The notes under the pieces are model-generated. The model saw only the letters and a list, made by a program, of their open reading frames with translations, had not been told where the DNA came from and did no database searches. DNA of 61,075 nucleotides, from the NCBI GenBank assembly GCA_031261785.1, contig JAISIZ010000105.1, positions 1-61,075 on the forward strand. The letters run 5' to 3'. The first letter of the stretch is position 1, and the number at the start of each line of letters is the position of its first letter. The translations under genes were made by a program, and so were the position numbers. Below are positions 16,894 to 24,208 of the stretch, in pieces. The stretch is from Mediterranea sp. (in: CFB group bacteria). GTDB lineage: Bacteria; Bacteroidota; Bacteroidia; Bacteroidales; Bacteroidaceae.

Positions 16894-18275
16894 ATCATGA
16901 ATGTCGCTTTGAGGGTTTGGCGGTTGTCGGCCACGTAGGCGCGGCAGCTGAAAAGGGCGGTGGCGGCGCCCGGAGGCACGTCGTCGTCGCTGATGTCCAG
17001 CCCGTCGGCGACGCCGGCGTGGGCGGCGTTCCAGGCGTCGTCGGCGGCGTCGTCGCCGGTCCGCCGCGTCCACCGCCAGTCGGCCGCGGGTATGGAGGCC
17101 GTGATGTCGTTCACGCCCCGGCGCACGGTGGCGGTGAGGCGGGTGGAGAGCTGGCCGCGGAGGAATACCTCCCCGGCGGAGCTTTCGAGGCGCATGGAGA
17201 GGGTGGTGTCCCCGGAGACGAGCAGCCAGTCGGTGGAGTTGTAGGCGGGTTCGCGCCTGGTGCCCGTGACGATGCACCGGTACTTGCACGAGAGGTGCCA
17301 CACCTCGTCCTGCGTGGCGGCGTCGGCGAGGTAGGGCGCGTCGGGGTCGGGCGTCCAGAGGCCGCGGTCGCGGATGGTCTTGACGAGCTTCCCCCGGCCG
17401 TCTACCTGGAAGAAGTTCTCGGCCACGACGTTGCGCACGTACACGCTCACGTCGTCGGGGTCGATGGGCAGGCCGTCGGGGTAGAGGTTCCGCGGGACGT
17501 TGCCCAGCACGCCGCGGTAGTTTCCCGGGCTGATGATATAGGAATCCACGCCGTCCAGCAACACGATGCACCCCTCGTTCGAGGAGAAATACTGGCTACG
17601 CTGGCGGTCGCGGACGGTAAATGAGCCGTAGCGGGCGACGTTCATGCCGGGCACGGGGGCGAAGTTCTCGCCACCCGGTACTTCGGAGCTTGCGCCCAGG
17701 ACGATACGGACGCTCTTCGCCGCGTCGTTCACCGCCGTCACGCGGAAGTAGATCGTTATGAAGCCGCCCCCGTAGTTGTAGCGGGCACGGCAGATGTCAT
17801 CCACCGCCAGCCCAATGTGGTCGCCCTCCTCGATGTCGAGCGCGAGGATGTAAGCGTTGTCGCCGTCCGCCGTCACGTCCTTTATCGAGGCCCCTTCCGT
17901 GTTCCACGTCTCCCCGCCGGTGACGCGCACCTTGTTGTAGATGAGCTGCGGCACCTTGAGGAAGGAGCGTACGGCGAGCGACTGGAACTCGGCGTTGCCG
18001 CGCTCGTCGACGGAGGCGCCGGTGCCAGTCTCGATGCCGGGCGTGAACTGCCCGAAGCGCGCCCCTCCGAGCATGGAGAGGACGAACGCGGTGGCGTCGG
18101 GGCCGGCCTTGGAGAGCTTGTCCTCCAGCTCGGCGTACATGGCGGCCACGTATCCCTGCAGCTCGACGAAGTTGGCGGCCGTGCGGCCGAAGTTGCGCTC
18201 GAGCTTCAGGCGGACGTCGCGGCCGGTGTCGCGTTCGCCGTTCCATGGGACGATATTTTCGAACTTGTTGTCCAT
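16890..18275 (-). CDS. Phage tail structural protein (461 aa)
   Basis: Begins MDNKFENIVPWNGERDTGRD; residues 25-60 form a helical stretch (LERNFGRTAANFVEL), and the rest is beta-rich. The N-terminus resembles baseplate-to-fibre connector proteins of Bacteroides phages. First large gene of the fourth late block, 10 nt after the 90-aa gene. Confidence 0.6.
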   Translation of the reverse strand: MDNKFENIVPWNGERDTGRDVRLKLERNFGRTAANFVELQGYVAAMYAELEDKLSKAGPDATAFVLSMLGGARFGQFTPGIETGTGASVDERGNAEFQSLAVRSFLKVPQLIYNKVRVTGGETWNTEGASIKDVTADGDNAYILALDIEEGDHIGLAVDDICRARYNYGGGFITIYFRVTAVNDAAKSVRIVLGASSEVPGGENFAPVPGMNVARYGSFTVRDRQRSQYFSSNEGCIVLLDGVDSYIISPGNYRGVLGNVPRNLYPDGLPIDPDDVSVYVRNVVAENFFQVDGRGKLVKTIRDRGLWTPDPDAPYLADAATQDEVWHLSCKYRCIVTGTRREPAYNSTDWLLVSGDTTLSMRLESSAGEVFLRGQLSTRLTATVRRGVNDITASIPAADWRWTRRTGDDAADDAWNAAHAGVADGLDISDDDVPPGAATALFSCRAYVADNRQTLKATFMI

Positions 18276-18285
18276 CGCGCTTCCT

Positions 18286-18558
18286 TCAGGTGAGTTCCAG
18301 GTCCTCGCCGTCCAGCTCCAGCAGCAGGGGCTGCCAGCAGGAGCGGCGCTCGAGGGTGTCGAGGTCGACGTAGTTGAGCATGTGGTCGGCGAAGCGGTTC
18401 GCTTTCGGGTCGCTCCCGGGTAGCAGGCGGGCGCGCTCCACGCGCGTCACGCCGTCGCTGCTGCGGCGGTCGCGGCTGTAGCTCATGAAGGTGAAGGAGA
18501 ACGACCCTCCCTCGCGGCTGCGGCGGCGCATCTCGGCTATGGCTTCGTAGACTGTCAT
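18286..18558 (-). CDS. Small late protein, first gene of tail/fibre block (90 aa)
   Basis: Starts MTVYEAIAEMRRRSREGG and contains FSFTFMSYSRDRRSSDGV. The ATG lies 5 nt from the -7 box of a late promoter (18563-18597), so transcription may start almost at the start codon. Its FxFxxYSR segment loosely recalls VRFNFLSYGRA in the 145-aa protein at 30690-31127, which is also the first gene after a late promoter. Function unknown. Confidence 0.65.
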   Translation of the reverse strand: MTVYEAIAEMRRRSREGGSFSFTFMSYSRDRRSSDGVTRVERARLLPGSDPKANRFADHMLNYVDLDTLERRSCWQPLLLELDGEDLELT

Positions 18559-18562
18559 GCCG

Positions 18563-18597
18563 CGAAGGTAGGCCGCACGGGGGCGGGGAAAAAGGAC
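18563..18597 (-). promoter_or_regulatory. Late promoter copy 4
   Basis: On the - strand: GTCCTTTT (18597-18590), 19-nt spacer, TACCTTCG (18570-18563). One of four sites with the same boxes and exactly the same spacing. Confidence 0.75.
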
Positions 18598-18601
18598 AGG
18601 G

Positions 18602-18628
18602 AAAAGGCCCGGCGGGTTGGCTGGGCCT
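18602..18628 (-). terminator. Terminator of accessory unit 1
   Basis: AGGCCC (18628-18623 on the - strand) pairs with GGGCCT (18610-18605) and is followed by TTTT. It ends the 128-aa gene and lies just before late promoter copy 4. Confidence 0.6.
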
Positions 18629-18644
18629 GAAGAGAGCGAGAGGG

Positions 18645-19031
18645 CTACATGAACGTCACGTGGCAGTGGTTGAACGTCATGCCAGGATGGCGGGCCTCCC
18701 ATGAGGTCACGTACCTCTCGCGCCTGCGTTTGTGGCACTCGGCCACGTAGCGGCGGTACTCCCGGTGCTTTTCGGCCATGTAGTGGATGATGCCTTCGTA
18801 GCTTGTCGCCCCGGCGGTGTACTCGCGCCCGCAGACGTTGAAACGCCCGGTAATGGTGTTGCCGTGAAGGTTGGGCACGCGCCGATAGCGGATGGAGCAG
18901 CCGTGGAGGTCGATGCCATAGGCGGCAAGGTCGGTGTAGGGATTGCCCGTGAGGGCGACGGGACCCGTTTCGTGGGTGGACGTTCCGAGGCCGGCTCGCG
19001 CGGCGGCGGAATCGGATAATTCTTTAAGCAT
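18645..19031 (-). CDS. Accessory protein, paralogue A, downstream of structured RNA 1 (128 aa)
   Basis: No known domain recognised. It is about 70% identical by eye to the 129-aa protein at 48537-48926; the shared core runs from LTGNPYTDLAAYG through YRRVPNLHGNTITG and FNVCGREYTAGAT to a basic helical HREYRRYV region. Three conserved Cys and several His could bind metal, but this is speculative. The gene stands alone between the tape measure and the tail/fibre block, with its own promoter (19223-19254), RNA leader (19037-19218) and terminator, which is the organisation of a moron. Its start codon lies 5 nt after the U-tract of the RNA, without a Shine-Dalgarno sequence. Confidence 0.7.
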   Translation of the reverse strand: MLKELSDSAAARAGLGTSTHETGPVALTGNPYTDLAAYGIDLHGCSIRYRRVPNLHGNTITGRFNVCGREYTAGATSYEGIIHYMAEKHREYRRYVAECHKRRRERYVTSWEARHPGMTFNHCHVTFM

Positions 19032-19036
19032 AAGAT

Positions 19037-19218
19037 AAAAAATAAAAGGTACTCGTGCCTGTCCCGCTGCTTATCACATTATCCAAATGCTGTGGAGCCA
19101 TTGAGCCGCCACACGGGGGTACACGAATACCTCATTAATACTTTCTGTACGGACATAAAAAATGCCTGCACTATGAAATGCAAGCCTTACGTCCTGCATT
19201 TGGATATAATTGATAAGC
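19037..19218 (-). ncRNA. Structured RNA, copy 1 (182 nt)
   Basis: Read on the - strand. The 5' end (19218-19211, GCTTATCA) pairs with 19076-19069, and 19205-19196 (ATCCAAATGC) pairs with 19090-19081, forming one long helix with an internal loop. The segment at 19131-19122 (GGTATTCGTG) pairs with 19057-19048 (CACGAGTACC, with one G-U) right before TTTTATTTTTT. The two helices cross, so they form a pseudoknot or alternate. Nested hairpins lie at 19190-19150 and around TGTGG...CCACA. Against copy 2 the helices keep pairing despite many base changes. The element begins 4 nt after a -7 box and ends just before the 128-aa gene. Confidence 0.75.
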
Positions 19219-19222
19219 ACCG

Positions 19223-19254
19223 CGAATATCGGGTTTTCTTCTCATTCCACCAAA
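19223..19254 (-). promoter_or_regulatory. Putative promoter of structured RNA 1
   Basis: On the - strand: TTTG (19254-19251), 20-nt spacer, GATATTCG (19230-19223), two mismatches to TAnnTTTG. The RNA 5' helix begins 4 nt downstream. Confidence 0.5.
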
Positions 19255-19271
19255 CATTCGCCCGCTTTTCT

Positions 19272-22200
19272 TCACCGGCTTACGTTGCTTTCGAGCTTCT
19301 CCACGTTCCTGATGCCGTCGCGCACCTTCCGGGGGTCGACGACGAGTTCCTTGCGCTTGATGTCGCGCAGCAGGTCGTTGTTCTCCTGCATGAGGCGGAC
19401 GAGTTGCGTGCGCTCCTCGGTGGTGAGGGGCTGCCCGGACGCCGCCGCTGGCGTGGCCGTGGCGGCCCGCGCCGTGTCGTCCACGTAGCCTCCGGCGTAC
19501 TTGCCGCCGCCGACGCGTACCCGCTCGAGGATCTGGGTGGTGTTGAGCAGGCGTATGGTTCCTCGGCGCTGCGCCACGTCGAAGACGTCGAGGAACTGGC
19601 GCACGTGAGGGTTGGCCACGCTCTCGTGGTTGGCCACGAACTCGTTCCGGTGCACGGGGATGACGCCGGCCTCCCGCTTGGGGTCGCCCGTGCGGGTGTA
19701 GCCCTCCACGTAGTCGTCGGAGTATCCGCCCTCGTAAAGGCCCTTGGCCTCGTCGCGCTGCTGCTTGGCCACGGCGATCTGTGCGGCGCCGGCGATAACG
19801 GCGGCGGCCGCCGCTGCCGCTCCGAGGGCGGGGCCGACGATGGGGATGCCCGCCATGGCCTTGTAGGCGTTCATGGCGGCCACGGCGGTGTTGACGGTCA
19901 CCTCCATCACGGCCATGGCGAACTGCTTGTCGGCGTACTTCTTCTTCACCGCGGCGACGGCTTCCTCTTTCTCCTCCTCGAGCTTGCTGGTGTCCTTGCC
20001 GGCCTTCTTGGCGGCCTTGATCTTCTTGTCGTAGTCGCGGGTGACCTTGCTGGCCTCGACGTCCTGCAACGCGTTCACCATCTGGCTGGCGGCGGAGGCG
20101 GCCTGCCCCATCACGTCGAAAGCGGCCTTCGCCTTCTCGACCCGCTGTTCGGATTGCTCGGCGGTGATGCGCGTCTTCTCCTTCTCGTATTCCTCCTGGG
20201 AGACGAGATCGGTGGCGCGCATGGCATCCAGTAGTCGCAGTTGCTCTTCGAAATTGCTCGTGCTGTCTATGGCCTTGAAGCCTTCGTTCCGATCTCTGTC
20301 CTTGTCCTCCTTCTTTTGTTTCAGACTGTTGTCGAGCAATTGTCCGTCCGTCTTGGAGGTGTCGTCGCCATACCCGGCCTGCATTTGGCGGCGTTGCTCG
20401 AGGTAGTCGCGCTCCATCTCCTTCAGCTTGGCGTAGTATTCCTGCTCGGTCTTGATGTCGCCGTCGAGATACGCCCGCTTCAGGTCCTGCTGGTCCTGCA
20501 GGTAAGAGCTGTCCAGAGCCTTGTACGATTCGTCCTTGTCGCGCTTTTCGGCCGCCGATCTCGCGTTGGCCAAGCGGTTGGCCTCGGCTATCATCTTGTC
20601 GTAGATCTGCCCCTGTATTTGCGAGGAATCCTTTCCGTACATTTCGAGCAGGGCCTTTCTCTTGAGCAAGTATGTCATCTCGCTGTCGTACAACGCCTGC
20701 TGGTATTCTTCCTGGGTGTGTTGCTGGTTGTAGTATTCCTCTTTCCAAAGGTTCTGCTCCTCCTGCATGGCTTTGCGTATCTCTTCCTCGCGGGCCTTGA
20801 AGAGGTCTTCTTCGTCGTTGCCGTCCCCGGTGGGAGTACCACCTCCGTCGCCGCTTTGCTTCGTCGCCTCGAGGGCGATGAGTTTTTGCCTGTTTTCTTC
20901 GATATGTCCGTTCAGCGTGAGGATCTCTTGGTCGATCGTCCTCAGTTGCTTCACCCCTTTGTTCACGTATGCCTCAAGCGGGACATTGATCCATTCGGGT
21001 GGTACCAAGTTCACTTTGTCGTAGAATCCCGTCTTCACCATGTTGGCGAATCCCGCCTGGACGCTTTCCCAGAAACCGTTATCCACCCCATTCTCCATTA
21101 CGTCGTCTCTTTTCTTGTTCAGGTCGGCTATCCTCGCTTGCGCCTGCTTGATCTCCTCCAGGATGATCAGGCTGTCGACGTACTTATTGACAGCCTTTGT
21201 CGCCTCTTCCGTGTTGATCTTCTCGAGCGTGAGGTTTCCCAGGTAATCGGGCGACAGCTCGTTGAGACGCTTGATGGCCGCTTCCCTCTCCTTCTTGCTG
21301 CGGTTCTCGTCGCGGGCGACGGCGAGGTAATCGTTCAGCTCCTTCTTCTCCGCGGCGGCGTTCTCGGCCGCTTTTTTGCGGATGTCGCCCATCATGCGCA
21401 TCAGTCGTTCATTCTCGGTAAGCTGCTTGTTGGTGTCTTTCATCAGCCCGATGAACGCGCCGAGCACGGTGATCAGCAATCCCCATGGATGCGCGCGGGC
21501 GGTGGCGTAGAGCAGTTTTAGCCCTGCCACGATCTTGTTCGTCCAGAGGACTTTCAGCTTGTCGGCGATGATGGAGGCGTTGACGGCCACCGTATATAAG
21601 GCGATGCCCGCTGCCGCCGTCAGGATGGTTGACTTGTACTGCACGAAGATGGAGACGATCGTGCCCAACACCCGCACGGAGAGACTGCTTAGGGAGATTA
21701 CGTTCCGCATCACTGGCATAAGTTGGCGACCCAGCTCCATACGCACGTCGGCGAACTTTTTTTTCGCCTTGTCAAGTTGCGCCTGTACCGTGTTGTTCTG
21801 CACGCCGAACTCGTTCACGACGGAGACGCCTTCGTTGTACGCCTGGTTGGAGAGCGCCTGCGCGGCGCGTATGTCGTCGATCTTCCCGGCCATGGTGGAG
21901 AGCACGCCCGCGGCGCGTGCGCCGTCGAGTCCCATCTCCTTGAACATGGGTGCCAGCTTGTCCAGTCCGCCCTGCCTATTGAGTGTCTCGAGGAACTGTA
22001 GGATGGCTTCGTTGGCGTCGGTCTTGATCAGCTCGGAGAACTCCTTTACGTCCTTGCCCGCCATCTTGGCGAACACGGTCGGTTCTTGGTACATCTTCAG
22101 CAATACTTTCTGGAACGCGGTGCCCGACATCTCGACCGCCTGCATGTTCTGGTCGAGCACGGAGGCGTAGCCGATGATGTCCGCTTGTGACATCTTGGCC

Positions 22201-23108
22201 TGCGCCGCCGCACCCGCCACGCGGGCGGTGAAATTGACGAGATAGGGTTCGGAGGCTGATGAATTCTGCGCCACCTCGTTGACGGCGCTGCCGGTGGCGA
22301 GCATCGCCCCGCGCAGGCCTTTCGTCTTGTCCTCGCCGAACATCGTGGCCAGCTTGCCGATGTTCTTCACCGCATCCTCGCCAAGATCCTCGCCGAGGGC
22401 GACGTTGATGATGTTGGCCGCCTCGACAAAATCGAGCACGTCCTCCTTTCCCGTGATACCCAGCTTTCCCGCCTCGCCCGCCAAACGGTTGAGTTCCTCT
22501 CGGGACGTGCGGGTGTCGATCCTCTTGAATTCCTCGTTCAGCTCGTCGACTTCCTCCTTGGTCATCCCCGTGTACTTCACGACACCCGCCTCGGCTTCCT
22601 CTATCTTGGCGAACTCGTCGACGCATTTGCGTGCCGTCATGGTCACTCCGGTAAGCGCCGCGATGGTGCTGGTCCCGATGGCGGCATACTTGTTGAAGCC
22701 GTGTGTCAACCTGGAGATGGCGGACTCAGTTTCCCGGGCTTGCCCTTTCAGCTCCTGGATACGGGCGTTCACCGTCTTGAGCTGGTCGTTGTATCGCTTC
22801 CACAAAGGGAGATTGGGATCCAGCTGGCGGAGGATGTTGTTCAGCTCCTGCTGCCGGTTAGTCAGCTCTTTCATCGACAGATTGCCCACGCCGATCTCGT
22901 CGAATAGGTTGTCGTACTCTTGCTTCAGCTTCTTGACGACGGCCTCCTGTCGCCTGTACTCGTCGCTGTTCTCGCCGAATTGCTTCTTGACCTTCTTCAG
23001 CTCGGCGTTGGCCTTGCGCATCTCGTCCTCGAGCTGCATCATCTTCTGCCGTGCGGCGTCCTGCTGCACGACGATCTCCAATTGTACCCTGTCGATCTTT
23101 AAACTCAT
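19272..23108 (-). CDS. Tail tape measure protein
   Basis: 1278 aa, the longest structural gene. The first 120 residues are strongly coiled-coil (QLEDEMRKANAELKKVKKQ). Residues about 130-420 match the TP901-type minor tail/tape measure core (GTSTIAALTGVTMTAR, EAEAGVVKYTGMTKEEVD). Hydrophobic segments lie near 470-500, 535-555 and 1090-1130 (the last very Ala/Gly-rich), with long charged coiled-coil stretches between. It sets tail length and is ejected with the DNA. It has its own late promoter at 23131-23165 and forms a one-gene block between two accessory units. Confidence 0.92.
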   Translation of the reverse strand: MSLKIDRVQLEIVVQQDAARQKMMQLEDEMRKANAELKKVKKQFGENSDEYRRQEAVVKKLKQEYDNLFDEIGVGNLSMKELTNRQQELNNILRQLDPNLPLWKRYNDQLKTVNARIQELKGQARETESAISRLTHGFNKYAAIGTSTIAALTGVTMTARKCVDEFAKIEEAEAGVVKYTGMTKEEVDELNEEFKRIDTRTSREELNRLAGEAGKLGITGKEDVLDFVEAANIINVALGEDLGEDAVKNIGKLATMFGEDKTKGLRGAMLATGSAVNEVAQNSSASEPYLVNFTARVAGAAAQAKMSQADIIGYASVLDQNMQAVEMSGTAFQKVLLKMYQEPTVFAKMAGKDVKEFSELIKTDANEAILQFLETLNRQGGLDKLAPMFKEMGLDGARAAGVLSTMAGKIDDIRAAQALSNQAYNEGVSVVNEFGVQNNTVQAQLDKAKKKFADVRMELGRQLMPVMRNVISLSSLSVRVLGTIVSIFVQYKSTILTAAAGIALYTVAVNASIIADKLKVLWTNKIVAGLKLLYATARAHPWGLLITVLGAFIGLMKDTNKQLTENERLMRMMGDIRKKAAENAAAEKKELNDYLAVARDENRSKKEREAAIKRLNELSPDYLGNLTLEKINTEEATKAVNKYVDSLIILEEIKQAQARIADLNKKRDDVMENGVDNGFWESVQAGFANMVKTGFYDKVNLVPPEWINVPLEAYVNKGVKQLRTIDQEILTLNGHIEENRQKLIALEATKQSGDGGGTPTGDGNDEEDLFKAREEEIRKAMQEEQNLWKEEYYNQQHTQEEYQQALYDSEMTYLLKRKALLEMYGKDSSQIQGQIYDKMIAEANRLANARSAAEKRDKDESYKALDSSYLQDQQDLKRAYLDGDIKTEQEYYAKLKEMERDYLEQRRQMQAGYGDDTSKTDGQLLDNSLKQKKEDKDRDRNEGFKAIDSTSNFEEQLRLLDAMRATDLVSQEEYEKEKTRITAEQSEQRVEKAKAAFDVMGQAASAASQMVNALQDVEASKVTRDYDKKIKAAKKAGKDTSKLEEEKEEAVAAVKKKYADKQFAMAVMEVTVNTAVAAMNAYKAMAGIPIVGPALGAAAAAAAVIAGAAQIAVAKQQRDEAKGLYEGGYSDDYVEGYTRTGDPKREAGVIPVHRNEFVANHESVANPHVRQFLDVFDVAQRRGTIRLLNTTQILERVRVGGGKYAGGYVDDTARAATATPAAASGQPLTTEERTQLVRLMQENNDLLRDIKRKELVVDPRKVRDGIRNVEKLESNVSR

Positions 23109-23130
23109 AACCTTTGCTTATTGCTTGGCG

Positions 23131-23165
23131 CAAAGGTACGGGACGACGGAGGGTAGCAAAAGGAC
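23131..23165 (-). promoter_or_regulatory. Late promoter copy 3
   Basis: On the - strand: GTCCTTTT (23165-23158), 19-nt spacer, TACCTTTG (23138-23131), 22 nt before the tape measure start. Confidence 0.8.
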
Positions 23166-23167
23166 AC

Positions 23168-23196
23168 GAAAAAGCCCGGCGCTGGTTGGCCGGGCT
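23168..23196 (-). terminator. Terminator of accessory unit 2
   Basis: AGCCCGGC (23196-23189) pairs with GCCGGGCT (23180-23173) and is followed by a T-run on the - strand. It lies between the 75-aa membrane protein gene and late promoter copy 3. Confidence 0.75.
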
Positions 23197-23204
23197 ACGT
23201 CTTT

Positions 23205-23432
23205 CTAATGATTCCTAAGTTTCTCTTTATGCCTATTTTTGTCCAGATAGGCGGCGGCGATGGCCAAGATACCTATCAGGGTGATCATTCCCAAGTCTTC
23301 GCTCCCCGATTGCGTCAGGTGGAAGCCGGTTGCGTCCTCCTCGCAGAAGATGGCCAGCACGATAGCCGCCACGATAATCCCGACAGGCAGCGCGAAGAGC
23401 AATAGCTTCAGTATGGTGAACATCGTTTTCAT
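23205..23432 (-). CDS. Small accessory membrane protein (75 aa)
   Basis: Two hydrophobic segments, about residues 5-28 (ILKLLLFALPVGIIVAAIVL) and 47-61, separated by an acidic loop, and a basic C-terminus. Last gene of accessory unit 2, after the DUF5053 gene. Membrane location is likely. Function unknown; small membrane proteins in morons often act in superinfection control, which is only a possibility here. Confidence 0.65.
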   Translation of the reverse strand: MKTMFTILKLLLFALPVGIIVAAIVLAIFCEEDATGFHLTQSGSEDLGMITLIGILAIAAAYLDKNRHKEKLRNH

Positions 23433-23445
23433 CGGTCTGCGGTGT

Positions 23446-23859
23446 TTACAGGTCCATGCTCGCGGCGCTCAGCTTTCTTCCCACGTCGGCCAGCGCGTCG
23501 GCCAGCGTGCGAAGTTCCGCGGGGGTGAATGCGGCGGGCTTGCCGTTCACCTTGTTCCCGTTCATGCGTTGGTAGAACCAGGACGACGACTTGCCGAAAT
23601 AGCGTTTCGCCAGGTAGGAGACGGAAATCGCCGGCAGGACGCCTTCCAGCTTCTTGCGCACCAGTTCTTCCTGGATGCCTTCCATGTCCGCGTGAATCCG
23701 GGCAAAGTCCAGCTTCACTCCCTCCGTTAGCGAGTCGATGTCCTTCTCGCCCATGCTGTCCAGCAGCGCCGCGATCTCCTTGTCGATCTCGGCGCGGCGC
23801 GCTTCATCGCTCTTTTTCCAGAGTTCCTTCAGCTCAAGGAAACGTGTTGTCTTATCCAT
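23446..23859 (-). CDS. DUF5053-type protein, cassette copy 1
   Basis: 137 aa. The N-terminal 70 residues are a charged helix bundle; the C-terminal half holds the block ISVSYLAKRYFGKSSSWFYQ followed by RMNGNKVNGK, shared with the products at 32662-33093 and 35100-35507 and matching the DUF5053 family of Bacteroidetes phages and islands. The block looks like a helix-turn-helix with a short basic extension, so nucleic-acid binding is plausible but unproven. It is preceded by a 58-aa gene and a hairpin; the same three-part arrangement recurs twice. Confidence 0.75.
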   Translation of the reverse strand: MDKTTRFLELKELWKKSDEARRAEIDKEIAALLDSMGEKDIDSLTEGVKLDFARIHADMEGIQEELVRKKLEGVLPAISVSYLAKRYFGKSSSWFYQRMNGNKVNGKPAAFTPAELRTLADALADVGRKLSAASMDL

Positions 23860-23890
23860 GATCCGACATTTTTAGAAGTTCGACTTAAAG

Positions 23891-23928
23891 GGGAGAACCG
23901 CCCTCGTGATCAGTGAAGGCGGTTTCCC
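23891..23928 (-). terminator. Hairpin between the two cassette genes, copy 1
   Basis: GGGAGAACCGCC and GGCGGTTTCCC can pair with one bulge. It lies between the 58-aa stop and the DUF5053 start. It may attenuate or process the bicistronic RNA; cassettes 2 and 3 have a hairpin in the same place. Confidence 0.5.
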
Positions 23929-23935
23929 TTTCTGG

Positions 23936-24112
23936 CTAACGAAGCATGGCATACGACTTTTTGAGTTCCTCTTCAAGCCTTTTGATTTCCGCGTCAACCA
24001 CCGCTTTCATGTTTCGGCCTCTCGAAGCCAGTTCATGATAATAGCGAAGATAAAACAGCAGGTCTTTTTCCCGCTCCTTTATCCGAGCCTTTAGCTCTTC
24101 GTCATCAAACAT
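23936..24112 (-). CDS. 58-aa cassette protein, copy 1
   Basis: Translated directly from the sequence: starts MFDDEELKARIKEREKD and ends SYAMLR, 58 residues. Highly charged, predicted to be two helices or a coiled coil, with a YYLR/YY-type middle. Exactly the same length as the products at 33174-33350 and 35553-35729; copies 1 and 2 share DDEE-LKAR, a Tyr-rich middle and VDAEI/LDAEI-EL. It has a perfect promoter at 24140-24171 and precedes a DUF5053 gene. Function unknown; a partner of the DUF5053 protein is a reasonable inference. Confidence 0.65.
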   Translation of the reverse strand: MFDDEELKARIKEREKDLLFYLRYYHELASRGRNMKAVVDAEIKRLEEELKKSYAMLR

Positions 24113-24139
24113 GAGATCTCCGTGTCATTAATGACAGTA

Positions 24140-24171
24140 CAAAAATAATAGTTCTATTATTCCCGTGCAAG
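24140..24171 (-). promoter_or_regulatory. Promoter of DUF5053 cassette 1
   Basis: On the - strand: CTTG (24171-24168), 20-nt spacer, TATTTTTG (24147-24140), an exact match to TAnnTTTG. Confidence 0.7.
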
Positions 24172-24208
24172 TTAGAAGGCCGGAAAGTGTCGGGTTTAAC
24201 ATTTCCGG

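Noticed and set aside
19037..19218. Group I or II intron or a known ribozyme
   Set aside because: Too short, no intron-encoded protein, no domain V-type hairpin and no hammerhead or twister core that I could recognise.
19092..20234. Long + strand frames opposite the tape measure and tail genes
   Set aside because: They mirror GC-rich coding sequence on the - strand, have low-complexity His/Val/Leu composition and no start signals.
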